DNA of 64,000 nucleotides from positions 51,594,235 through 51,658,234 of the forward strand of contig CM058231.1 in the NCBI GenBank assembly GCA_030180135.1, in the 5' to 3' direction. Shown piece by piece: positions 1-9,886 of this stretch (position 1 is its first letter; every line of letters begins with the position of its first letter). The translations under genes and the position numbers were made by a program. The notes below the pieces were generated by a model. It ran no database searches and had not been told where the DNA came from. It worked only from the letters and a program-made list of their open reading frames with translations. Source of the DNA: Orychophragmus violaceus (taxonomy: Eukaryota > Streptophyta > Magnoliopsida > Brassicales > Brassicaceae).

Positions 1-205
1 TTATGTTGTTGTTAAGCCTTTTTCTCTTCCCTATTTAGCTCTTGCTACAGTGTATGAAAGGATTATCAAAATCATATGAATCAAAATGGGTTAATCCCTA
101 AATTTCTATCTTCTCATCCCTTAATTCTTCTGATTCTCATCTAAACTTCTTCAATAATCATTCTTATTCCTTTTATTTCACCTTTGATAGAATCGGGTTC
201 TATCA
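1..205 (+). repeat. Element A 5' LTR, 3' portion only (window edge)
   Basis: These bases match 22266-22470 without indels; I noticed one substitution (T/G near position 55). The copy ends TTCTATCA and is followed by a primer-site-like TGGTGCTTTCATCGAG at 208-223. The right-hand copy starts at 22215 with TGATA, giving a 256-bp LTR with TGATA/TATCA inverted ends, so about 51 bp lie before the window. The last 20 bases form a short palindrome (GATAGAA, 5-base loop, TTCTATC). This is the outermost element of the nest. Confidence 0.8.
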
Positions 206-245
206 AGTGGTGCTTTCATCGAGAGTTAAGGTTAGCAACTAAATC

Positions 246-1082
246 ATGGAATCAGAGCTCAAGTTTACTCCCAGGAGATTCAGTGATGAAGAAATCGATT
301 TACTCAAGGAGATCTATGCCAGAGTTGATCGGATGCACTCATCACTTCAAAAAACCAAAGAAGACATCAAGCTATTCAAAACCGAGCTTAAACCGCTGGA
401 TAAGGTGGAGCTGTCAAAGCCTGTTACGGATTTGCAGGTCTGTGTTGATTCGGGTAAAGGAAACGCACCTGAAGGCGTTATGGTAGAAGAAAAGCTGAAT
501 CTGCCTCTGAGGAATATGGTCGAACATCTGGTGTGCCCGAAGGAAGAAGTTTCGTTGATGTATTTCTTGAAAGAAAATCCAACAAAGGAACTTCAGGTTA
601 ATGACTTTGGACTTGTCAAGTGTACTCATGATCGTTTGGAGCCTTTGGACACTATGATTCAGAACAGGGAGAACCGTAGGATGCATGAAGGCAGGTTTTC
701 TCATACTCTTTTGGCAAGGAGAAATATGGGAGTTAGAAAGATTACTGTCAAACGAAAGTATCATAAGGCTCGTAAAAAGGGATCTACATCACAACCAGAT
801 TATGTGAAAGCTTTTATGAGCTATGGTATGTTTTGCGGCTCGGGTTTTAGAGATCGTTCAACGAACCGGAAAGCGGAGAGATCGCGTTTCATAAGAAAGA
901 GGTCGATGGTGAAAGTACAGAGAGATTCAAAGGATAGAAACAGATTCTCTAAGCCTACATATTCGGGTAAAGAAGACGCACAGGAAGGTGTTGTGGTAGA
1001 AGAAAAGATGATTCTGTCTCTGGGTAATTTCGTCGAGCAGGTGGTGTGCCAGAAACATGAAACGTTGATGGTTGATTATTAG
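246..1082 (+). CDS. Element A ORF1, 278 aa, gag-position protein of unknown function
   Basis: First long ORF after the A LTR and primer site, where an LTR element carries gag. The start at 246 is the first ATG opening a long frame (begins MESELKFTPRRF). I recognise no domain: no CCHC knuckle and no protease. The N-terminal 60 residues are charged and helix-prone (a possible coiled coil, inference). The ORF holds a divergent internal repeat: residues about 62-108 and 233-278 share the pattern SGK.....EGV.VEEK..L.L.N.VE..VC, a 110-bp direct repeat 514 bp apart. The middle is very basic (KRKYHKARKKG and an RSRFIRKRS-like stretch), suggesting nucleic-acid binding. It ends with TAG at 1080-1082. 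It is probably the N-terminal gag-like part of a large, non-autonomous or badly broken gypsy-type element. Confidence 0.5.
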   Translation: MESELKFTPRRFSDEEIDLLKEIYARVDRMHSSLQKTKEDIKLFKTELKPLDKVELSKPVTDLQVCVDSGKGNAPEGVMVEEKLNLPLRNMVEHLVCPKEEVSLMYFLKENPTKELQVNDFGLVKCTHDRLEPLDTMIQNRENRRMHEGRFSHTLLARRNMGVRKITVKRKYHKARKKGSTSQPDYVKAFMSYGMFCGSGFRDRSTNRKAERSRFIRKRSMVKVQRDSKDRNRFSKPTYSGKEDAQEGVVVEEKMILSLGNFVEQVVCQKHETLMVDY

Positions 1083-1356
1083 ACAGAAAATCCAGAGTTG
1101 GAACTGCCGATTAAGAAAGGTTTGGAACATGGTGAGTTAAAGGTAACAACTCATGGCCTTGGTGAGTCGTTACTAGAATCAGATGGAAAACAGGAAGAAA
1201 GATCTCGAGCTGATGGGGTAGATGAACTAGCTTTTGATCCAGGAGGAGCTATGTGTGTTGTCGAGTGTGAAGATGAGCTCATCATAAACCCAGATGACCA
1301 AACGGTCCGAGTCAGGGCTGAAGTTGGGTACAGAGATTTTGCCTTCGATAGAGTTT
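1083..1356 (+). pseudogene. Element A internal coding remnant, cut by element B
   Basis: After the ORF1 stop an open frame from 1098 encodes an acidic stretch (MELPIKKGLEHGEL..., later INPDDQTVRVRAEVGY). It runs to 1356, where the B LTR (TGATATATC...) begins; the last residues of the 99-aa ORF (to 1397) are LTR sequence. Product unrecognised. The bases just before the LTR (1352-1356, AGTTT) would be B's target-site duplication, but B's right end is lost, so this cannot be confirmed. Confidence 0.5.
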
Positions 1357-2547
1357 TGATATATCATGGTTTTTACCCATTTTATACCATGATATAGATG
1401 TGTTTTTAGTGTCTTTTGTGTTCGTTTAGAGTCTTTTACAGGTTTAATCAGGTTTGGAGCTAATTAGAGATATTTGGAGCATTTTGGGACTTTGGGACGT
1501 TTTGGCCGAGAGCTTAACTCACTGTCCGATTTATTGATCAAGCATCGACCGACACACCTTGTGCATCGGTCGAAACACTAGCGAGATGGGCCGTACGCGT
1601 CGGTTTAACAAGTTATGAAGATTTGCAGAGAAGCCCAGAATAGTTCCAGTATTTACACAGAAGCCCCAGCCGAGATTAGGCTTATATATAGAGGATTTTG
1701 GTGTTTAATTTACTTACGCTTTCTTACTTAGAGCTAAGAGATTTTTAGAGCTTTTGGGGCTGATCTATTTCCTGTATTCACTTATTTTGGAAAAGATTTT
1801 GAACCCCTTTGATATTTTATTCTCTTATATGCAATCTATTATTTCTATGATTATGTTTTCATTAATCATGTCTGAGTAGATCCATATTTAAGTTTAGGGT
1901 TTCTCATTAGGGTTTGATGACTTGCTAGACTTGTTTAATTCAGTTAAGGATTCATATGATTAGAATGTTCTTCAAACTAAATTGTGCTTAATGCTAGTTC
2001 TAACCCGATCAATTAGAATCTAGATCTTAGGTTGCTAAATTCGACACGAGAGTGTGTTTTAGAATCTGAACTATTTAGGTTGAGCAATTAAATTATTTGC
2101 AAAGAGATTTGGTTTAGTTTAATTGTGAACATATCGAACTTGAACTTAATGCTAGTTTAATCTGTTAGTAATTGCAAAGAGATTTGGGTTACTGCACTTA
2201 GACTTAGAGAGTTTTCGCAAAGAGATTTGGTTAATTCTATTTCCGTGATTTGAGTTCTAGAACTGAGTTTAATTTGATCATGACTGATTAACTTGTCTGC
2301 TTGTCTGATTTCCTGAGAATACCCTAGGCTTGACGCTTTTAGTTTATTGCTTTCACAACCAACTTCCTACTGTTTACTTTCTTGCTTCGCAATTTATTTA
2401 CTTCACCATCTGCTTATTTCTAGTATTAATCTCTACTGTTCTGATCTATTGAGGCCTAGTGTCCCTGTGGACTCGATAACCCTATATACTACTTTGACGA
2501 TACTGTGCACTTGCAGTTTAGAATAGGGTAAAACTTAGAACCTATCA
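1357..2547 (+). repeat. Element B (Athila-like gypsy) 5' LTR, 1,191 bp
   Basis: Begins TGATATATCATGG and ends CCTATCA (TGATA/TATCA ends). It is followed, once element C is removed, by TTTTTGGCGCCGTTGCCGGG, a primer site for tRNA-Asp that is standard in plant Athila-type elements. A TATA-like TATATATA lies at 1683-1690. Upstream, two palindromic cores (CGACCG at 1546, CGGTCG at 1567) are exactly 21 bp apart. No 3' LTR partner occurs in the window: the element is 3'-truncated. Confidence 0.8.
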
Positions 2548-2553
2548 TGTTTT

Positions 2554-3228
2554 TGAAGGATTATGGTGTTTATTCAAGGTTCAATTCCCAAATTGCAACC
2601 TAGCACATAATCTTAAACAGATCTAGGTTCTTGTAACTGAATCATAAAACCAACCTGTGACATTACCTTTTGCAGCGGATTAGAGATGGAGGTAATGATG
2701 AGATCAGTTAGAACAGATGAACAACCTGCTCCTCCTTCGGTATCCACACTCTTACAAGCCGGGATGGCTGCTAGACCAAAGTGATGGATCAGATCAGAAA
2801 GAGAGAGTTTAGAGAGAGAAAGAGCTCGCGGCTCAGAAAGAAAAATCGCAGGGGCTCGGCTTCCTTAGGGTTTTTCTTAATCTCTTATATCTCATTAATG
2901 GGCCCAAGTCATTAGACTAATGGCTCATTAATCATTTGGGCCCAAAACACAAACAAGACAAAAGCCTGTATTTGTCTGGCCCAAAACTCTGATCCAATAC
3001 AGTAAATGCCATTGCATCTTACCGTATTAATTCCATTTAACTTTCCCGTTAGCTATGGTGTGTGACCCTTCGGGATCATACAATACTGGTAATAAGTCCT
3101 AAACTTATAGATCATGAGCGGACTCTAGCAAGCCATCATGATCACCCAGTATTTATGACTTATGTCTGATCTCGACACTCATCATACTTTCTAGAGATAG
3201 TACGGTAGATTTCAGGACATTCCCAACA
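2554..3228 (-). repeat. Element C 3' LTR (675 bp)
   Basis: Plus-strand ends TGAAGGATT...CCCAACA. Followed at 3229 by ATCTCCCACTTGT, the complement of the copia purine tract ACAAGTGGGAGAT. The last bases of the LTR plus the purine tract are tandemly duplicated just inside (43-bp units at 3214 and 3257). Confidence 0.9.
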
Positions 3229-4130
3229 ATCTCCCACTTGTACTGGAATCCTACAAAGGACATTCCCAACAATCTTCCGATTGTACTGGAATCCTACATT
3301 CCCTAATCCTTTTGTCTCAATATCTCGATCTGGCATAAGGCAAGATGCGTGTCATCCTTATATAGCCAGACCATGTTTATCGGACCAGATTTGATACAGA
3401 CAATTCAAACGACTTGGGCAAGTCCGTTTGGGAATGGCCATTCTCTTACCAGCTATCAAATCTCCGATTGGCCTAGAGATATTACCTCCGTTAAACGGCA
3501 GGGACAAATCCCGTCTTGTTCCATCACTATGAACTACACAATTCATAATACACCCAACCAAGGTCCGTATAGCTCCCAGTTACGAAACAGCGTTAGACAA
3601 TGATCAAAGCGCATTACTCCATGTGCAGCCACATGCATGCGAACTCAGGTCTAAGGACTATACTCTATAGTCGTATATGAGAACTTCTTATGACACATAT
3701 ATTAATATCTTGCAGAGTTCTCATTAGCGGGCCATGTCCGGTCATATGCTCCCCTACATATACCTATGTGTCGACTTTGATGCCGCGCATCTATGACCCC
3801 TCGAAACTTGGTCATAAGTCTCAACACAATCTAGTCTCAACAGGTTGTTGTTGTTCCAATTTCAACAACCTTCAACTATGGACATTTTGATTTATGTCAC
3901 TTCGTTAAATATGGGGTTTCAGGATCAAGTCTACTCATGTACTTCGATGGCCCATATATAATGACATGAATCATTTTGGAACGATTATTTATATCACAGT
4001 TAAAATAATCCAGAAATCATTAGATTTCATAAACATAAAATATTATGTTTACATGAACCTTTCAAAACAACTAAGTAAAGCCCTTTACAAACTCCCACTG
4101 AAATTGAGACTACATCTTAATTTCACTCAT
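3229..4130 (-). other. Element C 3' non-coding block between pol end and LTR
   Basis: About 0.9 kb without a credible ORF. It is clearly homologous to the corresponding blocks of E (27381-28212), D (reverse strand, 19394-20243) and, more weakly, G (52628-53440). A near-palindrome GACTATAGAGTATAGTC (here around 3656-3675) is kept in all four. The short plus-strand ORFs here are shadows. Confidence 0.7.
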
Positions 4131-6560
4131 CCTACAGCTACAGTCCGCGACTCGTGCTTAGGCATAAGGAGTGGCTTTGTTAATAGATTAGCAACATTCT
4201 CATTCGATGAAACTTGCTTATCTACTTAACACCTCTGTCATTTATCTCACGGAATAGGTTATACCTATCCTCAAGGTGTTTGGACCTCTGATGTGCAGCT
4301 AGCCTCATCTATGCTGTGAATCACATCAAGTTCAGAGATGAACTCTTCTATCCAAAAAACCTCTTTCGCCGCTTCTCAAGCTGCGAAATGTTCAGCTTAA
4401 GTCATGGAGTCAGCTACAGTGCCTTGCACCGCCAGATAGACACAAGATATAGCCGGACTGTGACCAGGAATTATCTTTGTCTATTGGAAACTTGCCTTTC
4501 AGACTCTATCGACTTGTAGCACCTCACTTTCTCCGTAAATCAAGAACTTATCCTTAGTATTCCTCAAATACTTTAGGATATTCTATACGGCAATCCAGTG
4601 ATTCTTTGCTGGATTTGACTGGTCTTTACTTGTCTTGCTTAACATTAAAGCAACATCAAAACAAGTATGTGTCATGGCATGCATGATAGATCCTTATGCC
4701 GTCGCATATGGAATCCTATCCATGCATTCAAGCTCAGCAGATATCGTGGGATACTGTTTCTTGCTTAACGTATTGCCATGTGACATTAGCATAAGACCCT
4801 TCTTGGATTGCTGATTACGTGTAGGACTTTGTCAATTTAAGAATCCTGACTTTGTCCTACCAGCTCTTTTGGATCTCTATCTTTAGATCCAAAATCCAAG
4901 AACATACATGGTTTTATCCGTGTCTATCACAAAACCAACTCCCAAGCCAGTCCTTTACCGACTGCAATATTGGGACGTTATTTCCGAGGATCAGTATGTC
5001 ATCGACATACACTATGAGAAATGCAATAATGCTCCCACTTATCTTTTAGTAAACGCACAGTTCCACTTCGTTCCTGTTCAAGTCAAAACCTTGACTACTT
5101 TAACAGAACGAAGATTCCAACTCCGATATGTTTGCTTCCATCCATGAATGGATCGATGAAGCTAACTTACGTACAGTATAACATTTCGGAGTCTGGGCTC
5201 ACTTTCGCTTCTTTGAATTTCGCAGATTCGTCGCTTTCAATGATCATCAGATCATGCGAACTTTCAATGATCATCAGGTTCAACTAATGACGAGAAATCA
5301 CTCTCGAATTAGTGACTGATTCATTCATATCTGCGAACTTCAGGCTCTACAGGTGTAGATTCTACAGAAATCTGTAAATCCATCCGTTGCTCTCCCTCAA
5401 CAGGTTGAGCAGCCTCCTGTATTTCTCGAATTTCTTCGACTTATACTTTTACTCCCACTGTTCTTCTTGGAAAGTAACTTCCCTTCTTAGAAAACAGAAT
5501 GGACGTAAAAGTAACAAGCCTTAGTTTCCCTAGGACAACCAGCGAAGTAGCACAACTACAAATACTCAGTAAAGACGAATTTGGATCGATTCCAATCCAC
5601 ATTTACGTGGTGTCTTTCAACTGATATTGGTGGAACTATTTCAGCGTAAACTTAGATATTTTAGAGCGTTATTCTTAAAGAATATCATGGAAGATTCGTG
5701 TGACTCATTCTCACAGAAACACCTCTAGGTTTTCAGGAGAAATGAGCTGTGAAACGACTTCACACTCATTCAGATGATCACACAATCAATGACTTAAGTA
5801 TTCTCACTCGTGATCTAATCCAGAGTCTTAATACTTCTGTCATTCAGATTCTATACTTCATTCTGGAACTCTTTCGACCATGTCAAAGAATTCCGACTTG
5901 TGTCTCATCAAATGAACACAGTCACACTCACTGAAGTAATCAGTAGAGACAATGAAGTACAGGAAATTTTCTCTGGCATTACTGCTCATCGGACCACATA
6001 CATGAGTATGTTCAATCTCCAATAAGCCTTTGGGCCTTTCTCTAGCTCGGCTAAGATGGGCCCTTTGTCTTTTGGTCCAGTAAGCAGAATTCAAGTCTCA
6101 TAAGATATCCGATCAAATGAGCCCAAAAGTCCATAACTATGGGGTTTCTGAATCTGGCTTACTCTATGTGACCAAAACATTTATGCCAAGAAAAATCAGG
6201 TTTAATTCATCAGATTTAAACCAATTGCGGTATTTATGTTACATTTTAGGCACTCTTTGGTTTAAGATATAAAACCCATTCCTTGAATAGGGTGCTACAA
6301 TAAACATTTCATTAAGATCAAAAGAACAAAACATGTCTTTATCAAAATGAAAAACATTCAAATTCTTACAAGAAAATGAAAAACAACTCTGCGTTAAGCA
6401 GGTACATTGTAGCAATTACTTAATACAAAACCAAGCCTCAAAGGCATCTACAAGTGAAAACCCTATGGCTGAGGCAGCATCCATAGCTCCTTCCAGACAT
6501 GCAGTTCCACTTGTCCTTCCTTCAACGTTCTACTGTTGCTCAGGCTCTGCATATTATAAC
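4130..6560 (-). pseudogene. Element C degenerate pol (protease, integrase, RT, RNase H remnants)
   Basis: Read on the minus strand this follows the D polyprotein order but with many stops, frameshifts and deletions. Around 6470-6560 a protease-flank remnant is visible (CG.DICYNMQSLSNS...). At 6094-5858 an integrase piece reads HTHVCGPMSSNAREN, so the first catalytic Asp of the usual HTDVCGP is His. Around 5000-5015 an RT piece still reads YVDDILILG. At 4150-4520 are RNase H and C-terminal remnants. Nothing here could give a working enzyme. Confidence 0.75.
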
Positions 6561-6591
6561 AAATATCAGTGCCACAACCAGTATTCAATAC

Positions 6592-7482
6592 CTATAAGGT
6601 ATAACTTGAAGTAATAACATGAATACCTGAGGAAGTAGTCTCATACATCGACTTCAACTCCTCATAATCTTCCATGAATTTAATGCAATCTCTCTTCCAA
6701 TGCCCAGTCTCTTTACAGTAGCAGCACTTACCAACGTAAGAGGTATCTGACTCGGGCTCAGAAGACACACGCTTACCATGATTCAAAATCAGGACAACTT
6801 TGTCTTCATCCTTGTCAGCATTAGGTTTAGTAAACCTACCCTTCTCATTCATGAGATTGTACAGGGTACTCTTCACGTTTGGCTCAACTGTCTTGAGCAT
6901 ATCATGCAGTTCAGTCAACGTCTTCGTTAAGCCTTTCTTGATATAGTCCCTTACGAACTTATCATAGCTTGACGGCAGTGACTGCAGAATGATATCAGTT
7001 GCCAATTCTTGGCTAACTGGATAATCCAGTTTCCTCAGGTTATCAACGTAACCCATCATTTTACTGACATGAGGACTTACTGGATGATCATTTGGTAGCT
7101 TGCAGCTAGTGAGAGATTTAACCAACTGGTATCTCTCCACTCTTACCTGCTCCTGAAATTTCAATATCAGGCTGCTGATCATCTCTATTGGCGACTCCAT
7201 GTTCTCATATTGCTTCCGCAAATCTGAGTCCATGGTAGCCTATATCAGACCACGCACATCTACCGCATCAATATAATGCTTATTCCAAGCATCATATACT
7301 GCATGAGAGGCATTGGACCCGATCCTCACGGGGAGAGCTTTCTCAAGGACATAGTCCTTTCTCTCATGCCTGAGAACTAGTCTCAGGTTCCGCGACCAAG
7401 TCAAGAAATTTGATCCGTTCAGTTTGTCCATCTCAAGGACATACCGGATCGAGAAAGTGTTTTGATTGTTTGTGCTCGTCAT
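6592..7482 (-). pseudogene. Element C gag (copia, UBN2-type with zinc knuckle), one in-frame stop
   Basis: Starts at 7482 (MTSTNNQNTFSIRYVLE), two bases after a splice-like TTTCAG, matching the starts of D, E and G. A TAG between RGLI and ATMDSD splits it into an 80-codon part (to 7240) and a 213-codon part (7233-6592), otherwise in register. The second part carries the gag helical core (YVDNLRKLDYPVSQELA; SLPSSYDKFV) and a CCHC zinc knuckle CCYCKETGHWKRDC. It ends about where protease should begin. The capsid-like protein would pack RNA in a virus-like particle; this copy is probably inactive. Confidence 0.8.
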
Positions 7483-8942
7483 AGCTGAAATTTAGAGATA
7501 AATAGAGTTTTAGTTATTTAGTTCATAAAAGAGTAATCTTAATAACTTATAAGAAAACTCGCATTGCATTCAAAATTTCTTTGTTTAACCTCATAAGAAT
7601 GCAATGATTCCGAGACCCATGTTCAGCTAAATCCAAAGTGGGCCACTGGCCGTCACCCGGAATTAGCTTTACTTGGTAAGCATACACACAGCTAGTTATA
7701 ACCAATAACTCTCGGTTGTGAATTGGGCCCAAGGCCCAATACACCAGATGTCTCAAGGCCCGGGACTCCCGATGGCCCAGTCAAGGAAACCAATCTCTTA
7801 CAGTCAAATAATCACTAAAGTCTGGGACTCCCAATGAAATTAGTGATTATATACTACTTTACTTATGCGAAAACAGACACCTCACACTGTAAGCCATATC
7901 TGTAATCGAATAAGCGTTAAGTAGCTGACAAGATTGGAAAGACATCCAAGCTTGATATTGTTTTTGAGGATTTTTAAGTTTTATTTCCAAAAATAGAAGA
8001 TTACCATTTTGGGAAACTTTCTTATTTTAGAAACTTTCTAAATTTAGTAACTTACTAAAAATAGAAATTTCTAATTTAATATTTTATAAATATTTTGGGT
8101 TGGGTCACAAATTATAGGCCCAATTCTTGGCCCAAGACCATAGAATTCCAGTTGGCCCAATAATTTGACATAACCGATTCGGTTTATTAATTCTGGTCCA
8201 AGACCAAATTAACTATCAAAACCATCGGTTATTAACTAAACCAGACCAGCTCTAAATTATTTGGTCCAACCAAATCAAACTTAGACCAGCCTTCGGTTTA
8301 GGTTAAAATTCAATTTTTGAATTTCAAATCCGGTTTAACCAGAAATTAAATAATACCAATTGTATTAAATAATTTCCAGCAAACCGCGATTTGGGTTTAA
8401 CCTTGAACCATACATTAATTAAATAATTAATCGATTTATATATTAAATACAAAGAACGTTATTGACTTTTGCAATTCAATAATTGTTCACGATCACTAAC
8501 AAGTCATCACGTTTGCAATTCAATAATTGACTTTATTAATTTAACAAGGTCAACACGTTTCAAGCGAACACAAGAAGAACACAAGAAGACAAAAAGATTT
8601 TGTCATCTATCAAACCCTAACAATTGTTTTGTCATCGATTATTAATTATCTAAGTTTTCACATCGATTTCACATTCACAATAATCGATTGCATAAGCACG
8701 AGTTTGACTATTATCAAACCTAACAAGTCTCACCAAGCGATTATACAGCAAAACCAAGACAACATTACGGTTCTTCACCAAGCGATTATAAAATCACTAA
8801 AGGACAAACACGATTGCAAACTTTGATCAATTAATTATCGATTCAATTAAGATTGAACAAAGTCAATATTCAATTCATACAAAGCGATTTATACAAATCG
8901 ATCCAAATTACAAGATACCTAATAACCTGGCTCTGATACCAC
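7483..8942 (-). other. Element C 5' leader with primer site
   Basis: Untranslated leader between the 5' LTR and gag on the minus strand. The primer site TGGTATCAGAGC (tRNA-Met type) is the complement of 8930-8941. It contains blocks shared with the E leader (e.g. 7560-8400 versus 32230-33070) and repeated GGCCCAA words. A donor-like AAAAG|GTAATG in the LTR (GT at 9055-9054) and acceptor TTTCAG (AG at 7486-7485) would remove about 1.57 kb. Confidence 0.7.
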
Positions 8943-9617
8943 TGATGGATTATGGTGTTTATTCAAGGTTCAATTCCCAAATTGCAACCTAGCACATAAT
9001 CTTAAACAGATCTAGGTTCTTGTAACTGAATCATAAAACCAACCTGTGACATTACCTTTTGCAGCGGATTAGAGATGGAGGTAATGATGAGATCAGTTAG
9101 AACAGATGAACAACCTGCTCCTCCTTCGGTATCCACACTCTTACAAGCCGGGATGGCTGCTAGACCAAAGTGATGGATCAGATCAGAAAGAGAGAGTTTA
9201 GAGAGAGAAAGAGCTCGCGGCTCAGAAAGAAAAATCGCAGGGGCTCGGCTTCCTTAGGGTTTTTCTTAATCTCTTATATCTCATTAATGGGCCCAAGTCA
9301 TTAGACTAATGGCTCATTAATCATTTGGGCCCAAAACACAAATAAGACAAAAGCCTGTATTTGTCTGGCCCAAAACTCTGATCCAATACAGTAAATGCCA
9401 TTGCATCTTACCGTATTAATTCCATTTAACTTTCCCGTTAGCTATGGTGTGTGACCCTTCGGGATCATACAATACTGGTAATAAGTCCTAAACTTATAGA
9501 TCATGAGCGGACTCTAGCAAGCCATCATGATCACCCAGTATTTATGACTTATGTCTGATCTCGACACTCATCATACTTTCTAGAGATAGTACGGTAGATT
9601 TCAGGACATTCCCAACA
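8943..9617 (-). repeat. Element C 5' LTR (675 bp)
   Basis: Plus-strand ends TGATGGATT...CCCAACA; followed by target duplication GTTTT and element B's primer site. The minus-strand 5' LTR would drive C transcription; a TATAAG-like box lies in the LTR, and CCGCTGC followed by AAAAGGTAATG marks a likely splice donor. Confidence 0.9.
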
Positions 9618-9622
9618 GTTTT

Positions 9623-9640
9623 TGGCGCCGTTGCCGGGGA
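9623..9640 (+). promoter_or_regulatory. Element B primer-binding site (tRNA-Asp)
   Basis: TGGCGCCGTTGCCGGGGA matches the 3' end complement of plant tRNA-Asp and is the usual first-strand primer site of Athila-type elements. C insertion moved it 7 kb away from its LTR. Confidence 0.85.
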
Positions 9641-9886
9641 TTCTTAGAGTCTTCGATAGGACCGAACTTAGGGTTTTTACTAGAAATTTTTCTTTTTGTT
9701 TTTGCTTTTTTCGTTTTTATTTTCATAATTTGCTAACTTTTTCTCTGTTTCTTTCTGTCGCAGGTACGACTTTCGCCTTGCGTCGATCGTTGCATCCCTT
9801 GCGTCGTTCGTCACTAGGCGATTCTGAGATTGAATCGATCGTTGCACTGATAGCATCGATTGTTGCTGGACGATTACAGACAGTTT

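Larger units (their letters stand above)
2554..9617 (-). mobile_element. Element C: non-autonomous Ty1/copia retrotransposon, minus strand, 7,064 bp
   Basis: Two 675-bp LTRs (2554-3228 and 8943-9617) bound the element. A perfect 5-bp target duplication GTTTT (2549-2553, 9618-9622) shows it inserted between the LTR and primer site of element B. On the minus strand the order is 5' LTR (right), tRNA-Met primer site (8930-8941), leader, gag, fragmentary pol, long 3' non-coding block, purine tract, 3' LTR. The LTRs differ at only two positions I can find (2557/8946 and the C/T near 2954/9343), yet pol is full of stops and deletions. It was therefore probably copied in trans by a related intact element. 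Confidence 0.92.

Noticed and set aside
414..764. Minus-strand ORF opposite element A ORF1
   Set aside because: Shadow of the plus-strand ORF; no recognisable features.
3349..3603. 84-aa ORF repeated at 27458-27712
   Set aside because: Antisense to the non-coding 3' block of C and E; repeated because the elements are related, with no start context or homology.
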